Assembly: GCF_016950255.1 (NCBI RefSeq)
Contig: NZ_JACGFN010000001.1
Span: 930,001 to 994,000 of the forward strand
Direction of reading: 5' to 3'
Source of the DNA: Pectobacterium brasiliense
GTDB taxonomy: Bacteria; Pseudomonadota; Gammaproteobacteria; Enterobacterales; Enterobacteriaceae
Length of the DNA stretch: 64,000 bases
The notes beneath the pieces are model-generated. The model was not told the origin of the DNA. It was given only the letters and a program-made list of their open reading frames with translations, and made no database searches. The translations under genes were made by a program, and so were the position numbers. Shown one piece after another: positions 9,102 to 19,941 of this stretch (its first letter is position 1; every line of letters starts with the position of its first letter).

Positions 9102-10100
9102 TTACTCGTTAACGTTAATGGATGACAGCAACGCATCCTGCACAATCCGCTGCGCCTGTAACGGATTCTGCGCTTCCTGCGCCGCCTGAAGCGCTGGGAT
9201 ATCCAGCTTGTCCAGTGCGCGATAGATGTGTTTCAGGAAACGGATAGATAGCTGCGCCGCCTCAACGTGGTTCTCACGGAACGGGAACTGATCGAGCTGC
9301 CAGACACCCTGCCAGTTGTTGATTTTCAACACGTAGAAAAATTCGAAGATCTCGGTCATATGCACGGTGCCGACCACCAGATCGTCATCCCAACCGCGCA
9401 GGTTGTCGTTTACATCCATGCCGAACAGACGGCCGCGATCGATAATCAATTGGGCAGAATCGGCCGGTGATTCGCCGCCATACAGCGCATGTCCGAAGTC
9501 CAGCAGCACGCCGACGTTATCCAGCCCGATATCTTCAATACCCAGCAGCGTTCGCGCGGCAGAATCCCAGGTCATTTTCACGCGCGGTTCACGCGGCTTG
9601 TACTCGATAGCGAATTTCACATCGGGGTTAGCGCCTGCCAGATCGCGCATGCCGTCAACCGCCAGCTTCCACAGGTTTTTATGGCTGACCTGGAACGGAT
9701 AATCCCAGCCATCCTGACCCGGCCAGACTTTGACATAATTCGCGCCGAGTTCACGCACAATGCCTGCAGATTCGTGCATTAATTCAAACGCTGCCGCTCG
9801 GGCCGCTGGATCGGGGTTGGTAAAAGCACCGCGCGACCACTTTTGCAGATAAATTTCCGGCGTGATACCAATCGCCTTCAGTCCCGCATCTTTCAGCGCA
9901 TCTTTTACTTCGCTGAGCGTCACGCCCGGCGTGAAGGGATAAGGCAAGTCGACATAGGAAAGTTCGCCGACCTCTTTCGCCGCTTTAATCTGATCGATCG
10001 TGCTCAATGCGGGGCCGTAGCCGTCCACCGCGTAGCGGTCGATATAATTCGCAAAATGCCACAAACCGGCACCAAATTTAGGGTAGTTATACGTTGCCAT
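9102..10100 (-). CDS. apsI: D-apiose isomerase (TIM-barrel sugar isomerase)
   Basis: A 332-residue xylose-isomerase-like TIM barrel with acidic/His metal-ligand clusters at [20 protein letters not shown] and [13 protein letters not shown]. Together with the adjacent FGGY kinase and split transketolase it fits the published bacterial transketolase route for D-apiose: D-apiose to D-apulose. The function rests on this gene set, which I recall from work on D-apiose catabolism; the sequence alone says only sugar isomerase. The start is the ATG after GAGGTGAC; a GTG nine bases earlier is less well placed. Last gene of the operon. Confidence 0.72.
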   Translation of the reverse strand: MATYNYPKFGAGLWHFANYIDRYAVDGYGPALSTIDQIKAAKEVGELSYVDLPYPFTPGVTLSEVKDALKDAGLKAIGITPEIYLQKWSRGAFTNPDPAARAAAFELMHESAGIVRELGANYVKVWPGQDGWDYPFQVSHKNLWKLAVDGMRDLAGANPDVKFAIEYKPREPRVKMTWDSAARTLLGIEDIGLDNVGVLLDFGHALYGGESPADSAQLIIDRGRLFGMDVNDNLRGWDDDLVVGTVHMTEIFEFFYVLKINNWQGVWQLDQFPFRENHVEAAQLSIRFLKHIYRALDKLDIPALQAAQEAQNPLQAQRIVQDALLSSINVNE

Positions 10101-10199
10101 AAAAGTCACCTCATTGATTTCTGATGGTATTGAGCTGCTTATCTTTTCTTTCGTATCGGATAGGTTCTTACTACTAACATTTCTTACTGCTAAAAACGG

Positions 10200-11690
10200 T
10201 TATGACTTGGACCGCAAGCGTGCACGCGCTACCGCCGTGCGCCACTGTTGATAGCTCTCCAAAACCCCGTGGTTGGTCGTCGACGGTTCGATGACTTCCA
10301 CTTCTCTGGGCAGCGCGGCGATCTGTTCGTTGTGCTCCCACCACCCCAGCATTTTCCCGCCCAGATAAGCCGCACCCAGCGCCGACACTTCCGCGTTATG
10401 GTTGCGAATCAACGGGCGCTGCAAGAGGTCGGCCTGAAACTGCATCAGCCAGCGATTTTGTGTCGCGCCACCGTCAACGCGTAGCGCGGGTAACGCGGCC
10501 TGCGATGCCTGTTCCATCGCGAAAAATACATCGGCAATCTGGTAGGCGATGGCTTCCAGTCCTGCACGGGCGATGATGGCGGGCGTGGTGGCATCACATA
10601 ATCCACACAGCAGGCCACGCGCTTGCACATCCCAATAGGGCGCGCCCAGCCCGGATAGCGCAGGAACAAAAAAGACGCCCTGATTAGACTCGGCGCTAAG
10701 CGCCAGCTCGGTAAGTTGCGTAACAGAAGGGATGCCCAGCATCTGACCAATCCAGGAAAATCCCGAACCCGTGTGGGTAATGTTGCCTTCCAGCGCGTAG
10801 CGCAGTTCGCCATCGTGCCAGGCAATCGTGGTGCTAAGCCCTGCGGCCTGTTGATGCGGCGTGTTGATAGTGGTCATCAGCGACGAGCCAGTGCCGTACG
10901 TTGCCTTGATTTCACCGCTTTGAGTGATGGCCTGACCGTACAGCGCTGCATGAGAGTCGCCAATCAGTGCCACAATCGGTACGCCAGCGGCAAGCCCGCT
11001 GATGCCGGTCACGCCAGTGTGACCGTGTAACGCCGAGGACGGCGTAACGGCAGGCAGGCACACACTGGGAATCCCGAACAGCGCCAGTAAATCCTCATCC
11101 CAGCAGCCGCGGTGGATATTGAACAGTTGGGTTCTTGCCGCGTTGGAATAGTCGGTGGAATACGCTAGCCCACCGCTAAACTGCCAGTTAAGCCAGCAAT
11201 CCACCGTTCCGATGCACAACTCCCCCTGCATCGCCCGGGCGACACCGTCCGGCAGTTCTGCCAGCATGGCGTGCAGTTTGGCGGCGGGAAAAAGCGGATC
11301 GACCTGTAGCCCGGTACGGGATTCGATCAGACGCGCCTCTGCACTGTCTTGCAATGTCTGACAGAATTTCTCGGCGCGTCGATCCTGCCAGCTGACCAGC
11401 GGCGTCAACGGCTTTCCGGTTCGCCTGTCCCAAATCAGTACCGACTCACGCTGGTTACTGATCGCTACGCCTACCACTTGAGCCCGATGTAATGGCGACA
11501 GGCAGGCTTCTGCCGCCTGACAAACCGCATGCCAGATCGCCATCGCATCCTGTTCGGCTCTGCCCGGCTGCGGGTGCGTCACCTGCAAGGCGACTGCCGC
11601 CTTAGCCAGAATGCGCCCCCGTTCATCGACGGCAATCGCCTTGGCGTTCGTCGTCCCTTCATCGATTGCCAAAATAACCGGCGTAAACAT
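10200..11690 (-). CDS. apsK: D-apulose kinase (FGGY family)
   Basis: A 496-residue FGGY carbohydrate kinase. The N-terminal phosphate-binding motif is AIDEGTTNAKA; the C-terminal domain has DGGATQNRWLMQFQADLL and SALGAAYLGG. Family members resemble glycerol kinase. Inferred reaction: D-apulose + ATP to D-apulose 4-phosphate. Two adjacent ATGs exist (11693 and 11690); I chose the second because GGGAGG lies six bases ahead. The upstream aptB stop (TGA) overlaps the first ATG, so translation is coupled. Confidence 0.78.
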   Translation of the reverse strand: MFTPVILAIDEGTTNAKAIAVDERGRILAKAAVALQVTHPQPGRAEQDAMAIWHAVCQAAEACLSPLHRAQVVGVAISNQRESVLIWDRRTGKPLTPLVSWQDRRAEKFCQTLQDSAEARLIESRTGLQVDPLFPAAKLHAMLAELPDGVARAMQGELCIGTVDCWLNWQFSGGLAYSTDYSNAARTQLFNIHRGCWDEDLLALFGIPSVCLPAVTPSSALHGHTGVTGISGLAAGVPIVALIGDSHAALYGQAITQSGEIKATYGTGSSLMTTINTPHQQAAGLSTTIAWHDGELRYALEGNITHTGSGFSWIGQMLGIPSVTQLTELALSAESNQGVFFVPALSGLGAPYWDVQARGLLCGLCDATTPAIIARAGLEAIAYQIADVFFAMEQASQAALPALRVDGGATQNRWLMQFQADLLQRPLIRNHNAEVSALGAAYLGGKMLGWWEHNEQIAALPREVEVIEPSTTNHGVLESYQQWRTAVARARLRSKS

Positions 11691-11692
11691 CA

Positions 11693-12637
11693 TCAGCCTC
11701 CCGAGCAAAGACGCAGTGCTGCGTTGACAATGCCCGTCGCGTCCAGCCCGTGATGCGCTCGCATCGCGCTCCGATCGGCGGCAATCGCGTATTGACCATC
11801 GGGAATTCCCAACCGCACAAGAGGAATTCCGCTGCCCGCTTCCGCCAGCACTTCCGCGACCAGACTGCCTGCACCGCCGTTGACGTTATGTTCCTCGACT
11901 GTGATGACTCGAGGTGTTTCACTCAGAATTTCAAGCAATTGCTGAGTATTGCACGGGCGGATAGAGGAAAGATTAACCACCGTAGCGGAAAGTCCTTTTT
12001 CTGCTAATAATTCAGCCGACGTCACAATTTCATGCACGGTCGACCCCAACCCGACCAGCGTGATATCGCGACCTTTGCGCAGCACATCGATCTGCCCCGG
12101 CACAAAGCGATACCGCTCATCGTGCAAGGCAGGCAGCGGTTTCCCATCGAGGCGGATATAGACCGGCCCCTGATGTTCAAACGCATAATCGATAATCTGA
12201 CGGCACTCTTCCGGGCTGGACGGCGCATAGATCTCAATATTGCCAAACCCTCTCAGCACCGCGATGTCGTCAATACTGTGGTGCGTGCTGGCGAGCGGGC
12301 CATAGCTACAGCCGGCATTCAGCCCGAATAGCTTGACGTTGCTGTTGTTGTAACAGACGTCGACTTTGAGCTGTTCATTCGCACGGGAGATCAAAAACGG
12401 AGCTGCGTTACAGGTCACTGCAATCTTGCCGCCGATGGACAGCCCTACCGCCGTCCCCACCATGGTTTGTTCTGCGATTCCCACGTTGACGATGCGGTCG
12501 GGGAAACGCTGTATGAACGGTGAAATCTTCGCCGTAGAGGTCGAATCCGCCAACACCGGAACTAAATCAATCCCCTGTTCGACGGCCTTGATGAACTGCT
12601 CGACCATGACGGTTGCCAGATGCTCTGCGTTACTCAT
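11693..12637 (-). CDS. aptB: Apulose-4-phosphate transketolase, C-terminal subunit
   Basis: A 314-residue protein equal to the pyrimidine-binding and C-terminal domains of transketolase. The catalytic-type glutamate lies in GIAEQTMVG, and the C-terminal domain starts near GRDITLVGLG. It pairs with the N-terminal subunit encoded just upstream (8-bp overlap). Inferred reaction for the pair: D-apulose 4-phosphate + glyceraldehyde 3-phosphate to dihydroxyacetone phosphate + xylulose 5-phosphate, feeding glycolysis and the pentose phosphate pathway. Confidence 0.78.
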   Translation of the reverse strand: MSNAEHLATVMVEQFIKAVEQGIDLVPVLADSTSTAKISPFIQRFPDRIVNVGIAEQTMVGTAVGLSIGGKIAVTCNAAPFLISRANEQLKVDVCYNNSNVKLFGLNAGCSYGPLASTHHSIDDIAVLRGFGNIEIYAPSSPEECRQIIDYAFEHQGPVYIRLDGKPLPALHDERYRFVPGQIDVLRKGRDITLVGLGSTVHEIVTSAELLAEKGLSATVVNLSSIRPCNTQQLLEILSETPRVITVEEHNVNGGAGSLVAEVLAEAGSGIPLVRLGIPDGQYAIAADRSAMRAHHGLDATGIVNAALRLCSGG

Positions 12638-13460
12638 CTTTTAATTCCTCCAGCGCCAGTGCAATTTCCTCGCCTTTCGGCACGCGGTGATGCCACTCAG
12701 CCCGCCCCTGAATAAACGACACGCCCGCGCCTTTTTCCGTATTCGCAATCACCACATTCGGTTTGCCGTTGCGCGGCAGGTTCTCCAGCGTTTCCACCAC
12801 CGAGCACATGTCATTACCCGCGCATTCTGTGACCTGTAGGCCAAAAGCCTGCCACTTTTCCGCCAGCGGATCGGTGTTCATGATGGAGCAGGTCGTTCCC
12901 GCCAGTTGCAGCTTGTTCTTGTCGTTGATGATGATCAGGTTATCCAGTTGGTAATGCGCCGCTGCCAGCGCCGCTTCCCAGTTACTGCCTTCCGCCAGTT
13001 CACCATCCCCCGTCAGGACAAATACCCGACGCGGGCTGTTATCGCGCTTCGCCGCCAGCGCAATGCCGACAGCAACCGGCAGCCCGTGCCCTAGCGCGCC
13101 GGTGTTCAGTTCAATCCCCGGCGTTTTATGCTTGACCGGATGCCCCGGCAAATGTGAGTCGGGGTGCTGATAGGTCTCCAGCCACGCTTCTGGGAAATAG
13201 CCCGCTTCCGCCAGACAGCAGTAATAGCCGCCGACCGCATGACCTTTTGACTGGATGTAAATATCCCGCTGCGGATCCTGAAGGCGATCCGGTGCGCAGT
13301 TCAGAATGCGAAAATACAGCGCTGTCAGTATCTCAACCTGTGACAGGTCGGCGCCCGTGTGCCCGCCAGCCGGGCTATTGGCATTCAGATGAATAATGCG
13401 GCGACGAATGGCGCGGGCTTTATGCGTCAGCGCCTCCACCGACAATGCGTACGGATTCAT
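12630..13460 (-). CDS. aptA: Apulose-4-phosphate transketolase, N-terminal subunit
   Basis: A 276-residue thiamine-diphosphate-binding half of a split transketolase. The TPP/Mg motif runs from GDGELAEGSNWEA to IINDKNKLQ, and the early motifs SPAGGHTGADLS and SKGHAVGGYY are typical. It overlaps aptB by eight bases. The 141-base gap before it (13461-13601), with an operator-like palindrome, suggests a second transcript start inside the cluster. AGGTGAAGT precedes the ATG. Confidence 0.8.
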   Translation of the reverse strand: MNPYALSVEALTHKARAIRRRIIHLNANSPAGGHTGADLSQVEILTALYFRILNCAPDRLQDPQRDIYIQSKGHAVGGYYCCLAEAGYFPEAWLETYQHPDSHLPGHPVKHKTPGIELNTGALGHGLPVAVGIALAAKRDNSPRRVFVLTGDGELAEGSNWEAALAAAHYQLDNLIIINDKNKLQLAGTTCSIMNTDPLAEKWQAFGLQVTECAGNDMCSVVETLENLPRNGKPNVVIANTEKGAGVSFIQGRAEWHHRVPKGEEIALALEELKDE

Positions 13461-13490
13461 ACTTCACCTCGCTTGAATTTTTACCCAAAA

Positions 13491-13506
13491 ACGAATATTT
13501 ATTCAT
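13491..13506. promoter_or_regulatory. Third, imperfect copy of the apiose-operon palindrome
   Basis: ACGAATATTTATTCAT matches the core GAAT-N4-ATTCA of the two palindromes at 17887-17920. It sits about 30 bases before aptA in the gap that separates the transporter genes from the enzyme genes. Confidence 0.45.
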
Positions 13507-13601
13507 ATCAAATCAAAAAAAATTGCGCTCAAATTGGGCCGCGGTATGACTACCGACATCGCTCTCGCCACAACTCAACGCCCCGTGCTAGTTACTCTTA
13601 A

Positions 13602-14699
13602 CTATGTCCCTTCCGCCGCGACCTTCTGTGACACAATGGCGGCCTTGTGCTGCATACGATTTTGCATCTGGTCGATAATCACCGCCACAATGATGACGAT
13701 GCCTTTAATCACCATCTGCCAGAATTCACTTACGCCCATCATCACCAGCCCGTCGGCAAGAATCCCGATAACAAACGCGCCAATTAGCGTGCCCAGAATC
13801 GTGCCACGTCCGCCTGCCAGCGACGTTCCACCGAGCACCACAGCAGCAATCGCGTTCATCTCAAAAGCAGTGCCAGTTGCTGGATGGCTGGCGACCAACT
13901 GAGACGACACAACGATGCCCGCGATAGCGGCGCAGAAGCCGGAAATGGTGTAAACCCAGACTTTGACCTGACGCACTTTGACACCGGAAAGTTCAGCGGC
14001 ACGTTCGTTGTCACCAATCGCATAGACATGGCGGCCGAACGGCAGGCGGCGCGCCACGTAGGCAATCACTACGGCCAGCACCAGCATCAGCCAGATGGCC
14101 AGCGGTAATCCCAGGATCGTGGCGGAGCCAATCAGCTCAAAACCCGTGTTGCCCAACTGCGGGTTACCGCCCAGGCTGGGGAACGTTTCCCCTCCGGAAA
14201 TCAGCATCGATGCCCCACGCACGATGTACATCGTTCCGAGCGTGCAGATAAAGGGCGCAACGTTATACCGCGTGATGATCCAGCCGTTGATGGCACCAAT
14301 GAGCGCGCCAATCAGCAGCACGACAGGCACGATGACCCACACGCTGGGGAAAATCGCGACGCCGAACATGGGCAGCACAATTCCCTGAGTAATCATGTAG
14401 CCCGCCACCATGCCGCACAGCCCTAACGTGGCACCGATTGACAGGTCAATCCCGGCGGTGATGATGACAAACGTGATCCCCAGCGCCAGAAACGCATTGA
14501 TGGCAATGTGCTTCACCATGATGATCAGGCTGCCTGTGGCCAAAAATCCGGGCACAGTGAAGGCAAAGAACCCCAGAATCAGGAACAGCGCGATAAACGT
14601 GCGCAGCCTGAGAATCAACAGCAGGATGCTCTCTCGTGAGCGTACAAACTTACCCGGAGATAGCGCGCCTGACGCCGCCGGAAGGTGAGTCGTTTTCAT
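13602..14699 (-). CDS. Sugar ABC transporter permease (RbsC-like)
   Basis: A 365-residue polytopic membrane protein of the RbsC/XylH permease family: TAGIDLSIGATLGL after the third helix, the cytoplasmic EAA-like loop GDNERAAELSGVKV, and VVLGGTSLAGGRGTILGTLIGA near the C-terminus. The start is the ATG after AAGGGTTCTGAC, one base after the ATPase stop; a longer start would add six residues. With the ATPase and binding protein it makes a CUT2-type importer, presumably for D-apiose. Confidence 0.88.
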   Translation of the reverse strand: MKTTHLPAASGALSPGKFVRSRESILLLILRLRTFIALFLILGFFAFTVPGFLATGSLIIMVKHIAINAFLALGITFVIITAGIDLSIGATLGLCGMVAGYMITQGIVLPMFGVAIFPSVWVIVPVVLLIGALIGAINGWIITRYNVAPFICTLGTMYIVRGASMLISGGETFPSLGGNPQLGNTGFELIGSATILGLPLAIWLMLVLAVVIAYVARRLPFGRHVYAIGDNERAAELSGVKVRQVKVWVYTISGFCAAIAGIVVSSQLVASHPATGTAFEMNAIAAVVLGGTSLAGGRGTILGTLIGAFVIGILADGLVMMGVSEFWQMVIKGIVIIVAVIIDQMQNRMQHKAAIVSQKVAAEGT

Positions 14700-14700
14700 G

Positions 14701-16254
14701 TCAGAACCCTTGTGCACTTGCCGAAACCAATGCCGACTCGCTGGCCGACTGACGCACGATATTCGCCGTCAGCTTGCCATTCGACATCACCAAAATACGG
14801 TCCGATACCGCCATAATTTCTTTCAGATCCGAGGTGGAAAACAGCACGCCGATGCTCTGTTCCGACAGCCCGACCATCATTTCAAATACGTCGGCTTTGG
14901 CACCCACATCGATGCCACGCGTGGGTTCATCCAGCAGCAGGACTTTGGGGCTGGTCAGCAACGAGCGGCCAATCACCACTTTTTGCTGATTGCCGCCGCT
15001 GAGCGCCTGAATTTCCACCTCGGGCGAAGAGACTTTGATCGCCAATTGTCCAATCGTGCTGGCAACCACCTCCTGCTCTTGCCGCTGGAAGATCGCCATG
15101 CCGTATTTCAGCCGCCGCCACAGGCTGGCGATGGTGAGATTGGAAGCCACCGACGAGAGTGGAAAGATGCCGGTTTTCTTGCGATCTTCCGGCACCAGAC
15201 TCATGCCCATACGAATGCGCTGCGCGGTAGATAGCCGCGAATTAACCGGTTTGCTATCGAGATAAATTTTGCCCAGATAATCATTCTGAATACCCAGCAG
15301 ACACTCGAAGAGTTCGGTACGACCCGCCCCCATCAGCCCATAAATGCCGACGATTTCCCCTTCACGCACCATCAGCGACACATCATTGACCACCTGATGC
15401 CCGGCATCATTGAGGCAGGTAAGGTGTTCCGCTTCCAGCACGGGCGCACCAAACGTTCTGCCCGGATGCAGAAAACTGGTGACAGGGTCACCGCCGAGCA
15501 TTTCCCGCACGATCCACGGTACGTCGATGTCGCTAACGGCCGCCTCTGCCTGAAAACACCCGTCGCGCAGGATGGTGATGTAGTCACCAATCGCCATCAG
15601 TTCTTCCAGCCGGTGTGAAATGTAGATAATCGACACGTTCTGGCGAGTCAGCTCGCGGATCACACGGAACAGAATCTCTACCTCCGTTTTGCTCAGCGCA
15701 GAGGTGGGTTCGTCCAGAATCAGAATGTCAGCCTGATCCGCCAGCGCTTTGGCGATTTCCACCAGTTGCTGCTGACCGACTTTCAGGCTGGCAACCTCGG
15801 TACGCGGCGAAATATCCTGATCGAGACGCGCCATCAACTCCGCCGCAATTCGCTCCTGCGCCAGATAGTCGATAGGCGCAACGCCCTTTTGCAGTTCCCG
15901 CCCCAGGAAGATATTCTCCGCCACGCTCAGGTTCTCGGACAGGTTGAGTTCCTGATGCACCATGCCGATGCCTTTTGCCGCCGCATCACGCGTATCCGCG
16001 ATGCGCACCGCTTCGCCATTCAGCAGAATCTGACCGGACGTCGGCTGCTGCACGCCGGCCAAAATCTTCATCAGCGTCGATTTACCCGCCCCGTTCTCAC
16101 CGATAATCACGTTGACCTTGCCGCGATACACGTTGTAATCGACGTTATCCAGCGCTTTAGTACCGGGAAACAGCATGGTGATGCCGCGGGTCGCCATCAC
16201 GATATCGGGTCGGTTCACCGCGTTTGATTGCGGAGAAGTGTCTGGTTTTTCCAT
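14701..16254 (-). CDS. Sugar ABC transporter ATPase (RbsA-like)
   Basis: A 517-residue tandem ATPase. The first domain has Walker A GENGAGKST (near residue 52) and Walker B LILDEPTSAL. The second has a degenerate Walker A (GLMGAGRTELF), the signature ALSGGNQQKVVIGR and Walker B LLLDEPTRGID, as usual in CUT2 importers. The ATG overlaps the preceding DUF2291 stop by one base, so the two are coupled. It energises uptake by the neighbouring permease. Confidence 0.92.
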   Translation of the reverse strand: MEKPDTSPQSNAVNRPDIVMATRGITMLFPGTKALDNVDYNVYRGKVNVIIGENGAGKSTLMKILAGVQQPTSGQILLNGEAVRIADTRDAAAKGIGMVHQELNLSENLSVAENIFLGRELQKGVAPIDYLAQERIAAELMARLDQDISPRTEVASLKVGQQQLVEIAKALADQADILILDEPTSALSKTEVEILFRVIRELTRQNVSIIYISHRLEELMAIGDYITILRDGCFQAEAAVSDIDVPWIVREMLGGDPVTSFLHPGRTFGAPVLEAEHLTCLNDAGHQVVNDVSLMVREGEIVGIYGLMGAGRTELFECLLGIQNDYLGKIYLDSKPVNSRLSTAQRIRMGMSLVPEDRKKTGIFPLSSVASNLTIASLWRRLKYGMAIFQRQEQEVVASTIGQLAIKVSSPEVEIQALSGGNQQKVVIGRSLLTSPKVLLLDEPTRGIDVGAKADVFEMMVGLSEQSIGVLFSTSDLKEIMAVSDRILVMSNGKLTANIVRQSASESALVSASAQGF

Positions 16255-16886
16255 CACTGCGCCCCTCCGCCACTCGTTTCGGTCAGGTTTAACGTCATCG
16301 GCACCGCTTCGCTGATGCCCTGCTTGGTTATCACCAATGCCGCCAGTACGTTAACGGACTTACCCTGCACGTCCGCATCCAGCTCCGGCAATGACGCGAG
16401 CGCTTTGTTATTCAGCGCGCGAGCCAGTTGGGCAAACTGAACCTGATTTTTGAAGTCATCAAAGCGAATAAACCCAGCCGCATCGCGAATGGCATTGCCT
16501 TTAACGATGGGCCCAAGTTGAAGCGTGACGGCGTCACCTTGCACATCAAGCGTCAATTTTCCTTCGCGACTTTCCCGGTCAATCCCGCTGACCGTGCCCT
16601 GAAGCCGTGCGTAGACAGCTTTACGCCCTGAATCCTCCAGCGCAGCCTGCGTTTTCTTCACCTCGTCCCAGGACAACGCCTGCTGCTGCGTGGTTGGGAG
16701 CAGCGTTGGCTGCCACAGCGCCGTCGCGATGTTCTCTGGCGTCATGGTGCTATAGCTCGGCGTAGCCGCTGGGTCGATCGGAATGATCGGTTTACCGTTT
16801 TCATCCAGATCGACCACCGTACAGGCCGACAGCAGCAAGGCGCAGAGCCCAATCCAGCAGGCGCGGCATCGTTCATCGAACAGCAT
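16254..16886 (-). CDS. DUF2291-family periplasmic lipoprotein in the ABC operon
   Basis: A 210-residue lipoprotein: signal peptide with lipobox LLSAC (Cys22), then a periplasmic domain with the pattern seen in the DUF2291 family. This family recurs in operons of sugar ABC transporters, but its role is not established as far as I know. Here it lies between the binding protein and the ATPase and is translationally coupled to the ATPase (TGATG). A role in handling the ligand or the binding protein at the membrane is conjecture. The 44 bases separating it from the binding-protein gene hold its RBS (AAGGAGT). Confidence 0.78.
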   Translation of the reverse strand: MLFDERCRACWIGLCALLLSACTVVDLDENGKPIIPIDPAATPSYSTMTPENIATALWQPTLLPTTQQQALSWDEVKKTQAALEDSGRKAVYARLQGTVSGIDRESREGKLTLDVQGDAVTLQLGPIVKGNAIRDAAGFIRFDDFKNQVQFAQLARALNNKALASLPELDADVQGKSVNVLAALVITKQGISEAVPMTLNLTETSGGGAQ

Positions 16887-16930
16887 AACGACTCCTTTAT
16901 CAGCAGGAGCTGACGCTCCTGTCGCCTTAA

Positions 16931-17992
<1,062 letters not shown>

Positions 17993-18121
17993 TTACATTT
18001 TGCGCGAGGAGATAGCGGTGAGAATTGGGAAAAACAGAGACGAGAGGGATAAAAAATTTCCGGGAGCAATTTTTAACGTTGCGTCAGCAACGGCCAGCAG
18101 GGTGACGGACAAGGAGTCCGT

Positions 18122-18152
18122 CATAAAAATGCGGATGACCGAGGTCATCCGC
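18122..18152 (-). terminator. pgpB terminator
   Basis: On the minus strand the stem GCGGATGA/TCATCCGC (8-10 bp) is followed by ATTTTTATGA, about 55 bases after the pgpB stop. A second hairpin (GACGGAC/GTCCGTC, 18104-18122) follows directly. Confidence 0.65.
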
Positions 18153-18207
18153 AGGGTACGCACTACAGGGGATTATCTATGGAGTACAACCTACAGCAAC
18201 TCAAAGG

Positions 18208-18984
18208 CTACGAGGATTTATTTTCGGCGGCATCCTCCTCCGCCTGTTCTTTAATTTCTTCATATTGGAGCGAGAGCGGTCCGCACCAGCGCTGCGCCAT
18301 CCAACTGGCGACCACCACCAGCAGCCAGCTAATTAACGTCGCCACCACCAAATCCTGCGGCCAATGCATGCCGAGTACCAGACGGCTACCCATAACGCCG
18401 CTGGCCCACAGCATCAGGATCACCACCGTTTTATAATGTCGACGTGCCCACAGCAGCCCAACCCCCAGCAGCGCCCAGGTTGCAGCAAACATGGTGTGCC
18501 CGGAGGGGAAAGCAAAGCCCGTTTCAAACTGCCAGTGGCTGCGCAGCCATTGTGGAATCTGCGCCTGGTCCTGCAACTGTGTTTTCACCAGTTCCGAACG
18601 CTCATTACGCGGCAGCGAATAGAAATAGCTGTCGTCCACCTGATGATTTTTCTCCAGCCAGACGACATAGGGCCGTGATTCCTGCACCCACTCTTTAATA
18701 GCCGATTTGATCCCCTGCCCAATCAGCACCGTAATCGCCATGATGACCAACAGGCCGAGCGCAGGTTTCAGGCGAAAACGCAGACACCAGAGAAACCAGA
18801 TGCTGAGCACGATGCTGGTCAGAATGCCCCACGGCGATGTCACCGTTTCGGTAATCCAGAAGAGTACGCGTAACCAGAGTCCGTCGTACTCCGGTTGCCA
18901 CTGCCAACCGCTCATCCAGATAATCATTGGCATAATCAGTAATAGCGCTGCGCCAATAGTTGTTCGTCTGGCAATTTCGTACAT
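18208..18984 (-). CDS. pgpB: Phosphatidylglycerophosphatase B
   Basis: A 258-residue PAP2-superfamily membrane phosphatase with six hydrophobic segments. The three catalytic motifs are KEWVQESRP, PSGHTMF and SRLVLGMHWPQD. It removes phosphate from phosphatidylglycerophosphate and also from undecaprenyl pyrophosphate and related lipids. It is divergent from ribA, as in E. coli. In E. coli the next gene is lapA; here the apiose cluster separates them. Confidence 0.94.
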   Translation of the reverse strand: MYEIARRTTIGAALLLIMPMIIWMSGWQWQPEYDGLWLRVLFWITETVTSPWGILTSIVLSIWFLWCLRFRLKPALGLLVIMAITVLIGQGIKSAIKEWVQESRPYVVWLEKNHQVDDSYFYSLPRNERSELVKTQLQDQAQIPQWLRSHWQFETGFAFPSGHTMFAATWALLGVGLLWARRHYKTVVILMLWASGVMGSRLVLGMHWPQDLVVATLISWLLVVVASWMAQRWCGPLSLQYEEIKEQAEEDAAENKSS

Positions 18985-19276
18985 AATTTCTTCCCATAAT
19001 TCAGCATGATGCTATGCAACAAAACTTTCACAATTCTATCAGAAAATCCGACACGAACTGTCAGTATGGCGTAAAATAGCGCTCAGTTCTGTCAACAAAC
19101 CTGAAACCAGACGGTAGTCAGGCCACGTTGTAATTCAATTTTTGTGATGTTCTTAAACAGGCTTTTTTGCTGGTCAAGCGCGATAGGTCGCAGTAGGATT
19201 CGCCTCAGCATTCTTGTTTGTGGACACAGCGTTTTATGGACACAGCTTTTTGGATACAGATTTTTTGGAGAAAAGT

Positions 19277-19870
19277 ATGCAGCTAAAACGGGTGGCGGAA
19301 GCCAAGTTGCCCACCCCGTGGGGCGATTTCCTGATGGTAGGTTTCGAAGAGATCGCCACAGGCCACGATCACCTCGCTCTGGTTTATGGTGATATTTCCG
19401 GTTCAGTTCCCGTACTCGCCCGCGTGCACTCCGAGTGTCTGACGGGGGATGCCCTGTTTAGCCTGCGCTGCGACTGTGGTTTCCAGCTTGAAGCGGCACT
19501 GAGCCACATCGCCGAAGAAGGCCGCGGCGTGCTGCTATACCACCGTCAGGAAGGCCGTAATATTGGGCTGCTCAATAAGATCCGCGCTTATGCGTTGCAG
19601 GATCTAGGAGCTGATACGGTGGAAGCCAATCATCAGCTTGGGTTCGCCGCCGACGAGCGCGATTTCACGCTGTGCGCCGACATGTTCAAGCTGCTCGACG
19701 TTGATGAAGTTCGCCTGCTGACGAATAACCCGCAGAAAGTGAAAATACTCAACGAAGCAGGCATCAATATCGTTGAGCGCGTGCCATTAATCGTCGGGCG
19801 CAACCCGAAGAATGAGAACTATCTGGCAACCAAAGCTGCCAAAATGGGGCACCTGCTGGATATGAAGTAA
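19277..19870 (+). CDS. ribA: GTP cyclohydrolase II
   Basis: A 197-residue enzyme for the first step of riboflavin synthesis, opening GTP to a diaminopyrimidinone. The zinc ligands are Cys54, Cys65 and Cys67 ([18 protein letters not shown]). The catalytic [21 protein letters not shown] region is intact. I chose the ATG after GGAGAAAAGT; an earlier in-frame ATG adds 21 residues absent from E. coli RibA. A 290-base leader precedes it; I found no FMN riboswitch there. Confidence 0.96.
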   Translation: MQLKRVAEAKLPTPWGDFLMVGFEEIATGHDHLALVYGDISGSVPVLARVHSECLTGDALFSLRCDCGFQLEAALSHIAEEGRGVLLYHRQEGRNIGLLNKIRAYALQDLGADTVEANHQLGFAADERDFTLCADMFKLLDVDEVRLLTNNPQKVKILNEAGINIVERVPLIVGRNPKNENYLATKAAKMGHLLDMK

Positions 19871-19900
19871 CGATCCTGCTTCACGTCAGGATCGTTTCTT
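19871..19900 (+). terminator. ribA terminator
   Basis: Stem CGATCCTG/CAGGATCG with loop of eight, followed by TTTCTT, immediately after the ribA stop. Confidence 0.75.
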
Positions 19901-19908
19901 CCATGCTG

Positions 19909-19938
19909 ACAGCCGGTTTTTAGCCGGCTGTTTTATTG
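19909..19938 (+). terminator. Second hairpin between ribA and the OppA-like gene
   Basis: Stem ACAGCCGG/CCGGCTGT, loop TTTTTAG, followed by TTTATT. Rightward it is a back-up terminator for ribA; it may also shield the convergent OppA-like gene. Confidence 0.65.
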
Positions 19939-19941
19939 GGA

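Noticed and set aside
18000..18254. An 84-residue rightward ORF between the apiose operon and pgpB.
   Set aside because: It covers the hairpins of the pgpB terminator and has no family resemblance.
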